From contig JAZAYU010001044.1 in NCBI GenBank assembly GCA_038501625.1, forward strand, positions 1 to 64,000: a stretch of 64,000 nucleotides of DNA, given 5' to 3'. How positions within the stretch are numbered: position 1 is the stretch's first letter; the number at the start of each line of letters is the position of its first letter. Under the pieces are notes generated by a model. It saw only the letters and a program-made list of their open reading frames with translations. It did no database searches and was not told where the DNA came from. The translations under genes and the position numbers were made by a program. Below are positions 61,211 through 64,000 of this stretch, in pieces. Origin of the DNA: Corbicula japonica (lineage: Eukaryota > Mollusca > Bivalvia > Venerida > Cyrenidae).

Positions 61211-64000
61211 CTGAAAAGGCAATATAATAAAAAACGAATCTAATAGTTCTTTCAACAACTAGTAAAACACAGAACGGCCTTATAAAAACCTCGTCATCAA
61301 GTGATAAATCATCTATAACTTTACTTAAAAGGATTATTACTTCTTCGAATATTACTTCTACTACTTCAAAGTATGTAAAGGACCAAAACGTTCTTTTAAG
61401 TTTGTTTTTTTAAATAAAAACAGGATTGTTGTCGTAGAGTTATTATATTTCCTCTTCCACAGGACTTAGATTGGCGGCATGCTATGCGCGTGACATGCTA
61501 GTTAGACATTAGGCAGATCTGAGATTTAACCTTGATTTTGAATTTGAACACATTTCCAAAGACACCAGTGAACATTTTTTCCCAGATATTGGCTTCTGAA
61601 GTCAATCCCTTAACTTTTCCCGGTGTAACTTTGTAAACTGACCCCATATAATAATGACCCCCGGTCATTATTTTATATAGAACAATTACATTATATAGAA
61701 CAATGACCGCCATCTAAGATACACTTACAACGTGCGTACAACATTTTATTTGACCACAACTCTTCATTCTTTACTTGACGGAATTGATTAAAACTTTAAG
61801 AAACTACTGGTACCGATGACCTGTTGTGCAGAAAGAAAAAAATTGCTCCATCTGTTTGGGAGTTATGGCCCTTTGTTAGTTTTTTTTATTTTATATTGTT
61901 TAATGTTTTAATACATGCATATGGTTTTCAATTACTGTTTGCTGTTGTGAAAAAATATTATGAAATCTAAAGGTGGAAAATGTGTTACCCGACTTAAGCT
62001 TCTCGAAGTCGATTTGTGTGACAAATTATTTTTAAAATTCTTCTTTAAGTTTATTTTTATACTGTATTCTGGGTATTTTATTGTGTGACGCATATTCAAT
62101 GCTACTTGTCTGTTCCTCTGTCGACTAACAATTGCACTTCCAGTCTGGAACATAATGTTAAACATTTTACATCTGGCATACTTCAAAATGTACAGAAAAT
62201 GATATAAAATTGACAATAATTACCTGATGAAATGTTAGAGCTCTATCATTTACTTCCTTCTTGAGGTTTATTTTCCATCCATTCCGTTAAGCTTATATGT
62301 ATATGTCAAACAAGGAACCAATTAATATGACATTTAACTTAAGAAAGTTTACATATCCAACGACATCTGTAAAACAAACAACACCGACCTAAAACTGCCG
62401 ATGTGAAAATTAAGATATATTTTAATGTTCGACAAAGAAGTTGCGACGTTAGAATTTGAAATATTTGAATGAAATAAATGACTTATTCAACCGTCGTAAA
62501 TGCGTAGTTAAGCATTAATGCAACTTAGCTTTAATCGTTAGCGAATTATAAAATTTTATACTTACCATATAAATTTAGATTTTCAGTATTGTCATTAACT
62601 TTAATTAATAAAAAATGTTTTTACATGTATTAATGAGTTGTGTGTAATGAAGACGGAATAACATGCCAGTTGTCCATTATGAAAACATTACAGAAATCGT
62701 CTACTGATATCATTTCTACTGCTAGCAATCATGACAATAATTCTTCACGCTTAATTCCCCTTCCTCTCCTATTTCTTCTATTTTTAAAATTCTACATATT
62801 TAGATAATGAACATTTCCCTAAAATTAGTTTCATGACTTACAACTGTACCACTACTTCGTGAAAAATCATCAATCCCTTTCATGGTTTTTATTATATTAT
62901 ACGACAAACGTTCGGAACGTTCTGTTGTTTGTTACCTTAAACAAACTGATTTCATTTCATACGGTTGATCCTGATAAACTAATGGAATATTGTGGTCTAG
63001 AATTGCTGTTTGACTTATTTTGAAAGTTATCTGATCGGAAGTGAGCAGACATGTCATGTGCTTGGCAGAAATATTCCCTACCTTTAAGAATACCACATTC
63101 CAGTATATACACAGTGATACATAAAAAATCGATTTAATGTCATTTAAAATTTAGAAAGTCTTTAATCACTATTACAAAAATGGTAAGAAAAAAAGGGAAA
63201 ATGAAAAGCCAAGAATAAAGTATGCTCGGTTGATCTGTGAAAGAGAATTCTCCCCTGACCTCACCTTCCCTACTTTACTACAACAAATTAGCAAATACTT
63301 AATTAATAATTTATTACAGTAATATGAATGGGAACGCTTGGGTATTGCTGTGTACATTTCAATCATTCATCTTTCAATACATACACACAACAAAAACTAT
63401 CTTCATATTTATTAATCTGAAGGAAGCATACACTTAGCGTGTACATATGTTATTCTTAATACACGAATGTCTAATCATTACAGTGTATCTGTGTTTCTAG
63501 TAGAAACTCTACACATTTACATAAAATTACTGATATTTTTCTGATCTGGTTCTAATGGAAATTTATTCCCGAACATCAAAATGTAAAGTTGAAACTTTAC
63601 ACTAAATTAACTTGAAGTGTCCAACGCTGAATGACAATACCTAACATGGGCCTAACGAAGTGACCATTGGTCACGTGACTAAAAAACAAGTAGAGACTGA
63701 CCAAAAGGGGAAATCATTTTCCAACTAATTCACTATGTTCAAACATTGGAAAATTCATTTGCCGAAATTTCTCATGTTTACGTCTTATCTTTGCACGACT
63801 GCGGCAGGGCTTTAGGAGTTAATGAAGGTTTATAGGGGTTTATAGGGAAATCTTGTAAAAGAACATTAAACGGTAAGATCATTGAGTACGAGTCCATTTG
63901 CTTGACATTGCTATTAACCTGTTTGTATGTTTTTGTATGCTTTGCAGGCAATATTGTAGAGTTGTTTGATGTGTTGGAATTTTTCCCCAAGAAAACTTGT
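61211..64000. other. Upstream of gene 4; no supported gene
   Basis: AT-rich, short ORFs only. A near-palindrome (AATAATGACC..GGTCATTATT, 61650-61673), the R3 end fragment at 61089 just below, and a diverged R3 copy at the right edge. An untranslated first exon of gene 4 may lie here (a CATCAG|GTAATT donor is seen near 62222 on the minus strand). Confidence 0.4.
63868..64000 (+). repeat. Diverged repeat R3 copy, cut by window end
   Basis: GGTAAGATCATTGAGTACGA, then TTTGTATGCTTTGCAGGC, then TTCCCCAAGAAAACTTGT match 41455-41590 of the long copy in order. Confidence 0.7.

Overview
The window is eukaryotic: AT-rich, with intron-split genes, GT/AG splice sites, short exons, tRNA-derived SINE pieces, MITE-like inverted repeats and microsatellites. 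The gene content (tandem receptors with EGF-like, cysteine-rich ectodomains, one carrying two tyrosine-phosphatase domains) and the repeat content suggest a marine invertebrate, most likely a bivalve mollusc. That assignment is inference; no sequence here names the species.

All recognisable genes lie on the minus strand and form one tandem family of four single-pass receptors. Gene 1 (9709-13090) has an ectodomain exon, a TM exon and a tail exon; its signal-peptide exon was not found. Gene 2 (18276-30664) is a receptor-type protein tyrosine phosphatase that I could assemble through 20 coding exons with matching phases, from a signal-peptide ATG to a TAA. It has one in-frame TAG in the ectodomain exon. 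Gene 3 (48859-52415) is a short-tailed receptor whose signal peptide and ectodomain are close to those of gene 2. Gene 4 (56932-61203) is a short-tailed receptor close to gene 1. Genes 1, 3 and 4 share an exon scheme: signal exon ending in phase 1, ~1.1 kb Cys-rich exon, 127-nt TM exon, then a tail exon with a YxN motif followed by a YxxL-type motif. In genes 3 and 4 the tail exon is frameshifted between the two motifs, so the distal one is lost. Genes 2 and 3 together look like a paired-receptor arrangement: the same kind of ectodomain, one copy ending in a phosphatase and the other in a short tyrosine-motif tail.

Region by region: 1-9.7 kb holds no exon I can support, only repeats (tRNA-Glu-like piece, a 24-bp inverted-repeat pair, a mariner-type MITE). 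9.7-13.1 kb is gene 1. 13.1-18.3 kb is intergenic with weak exon candidates. 18.3-30.7 kb is the phosphatase gene. 31.1-36.5 kb is a dense repeat block (three tandem 254-bp tRNA-SINE units; a tandem array of a hairpin-bearing element) that probably lies in the first intron of gene 2, because a block at 36.65-36.85 kb matches the sequence just upstream of gene 3 and carries a conserved splice donor. 37.0-42.9 kb is bounded by 44-bp inverted repeats and looks like a 5.9-kb non-coding transposon with nested insertions. 43-48.8 kb is repeats plus a decayed tail exon. 48.9-52.4 kb is gene 3. 52.7-56.5 kb holds tandem duplications, an orphan tail exon and another decayed copy. 56.9-61.2 kb is gene 4. 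61.2-64 kb has only repeat fragments.

A dispersed repeat (here called repeat R3) keeps one constant end and is variably truncated at the other, and in three places the matching empty site is visible in a duplicated copy. A second repeat (R2) of ~510 bp carries two strong stem-loops. All exon boundaries were read by eye from splice consensus and phase; none is backed by transcript data.
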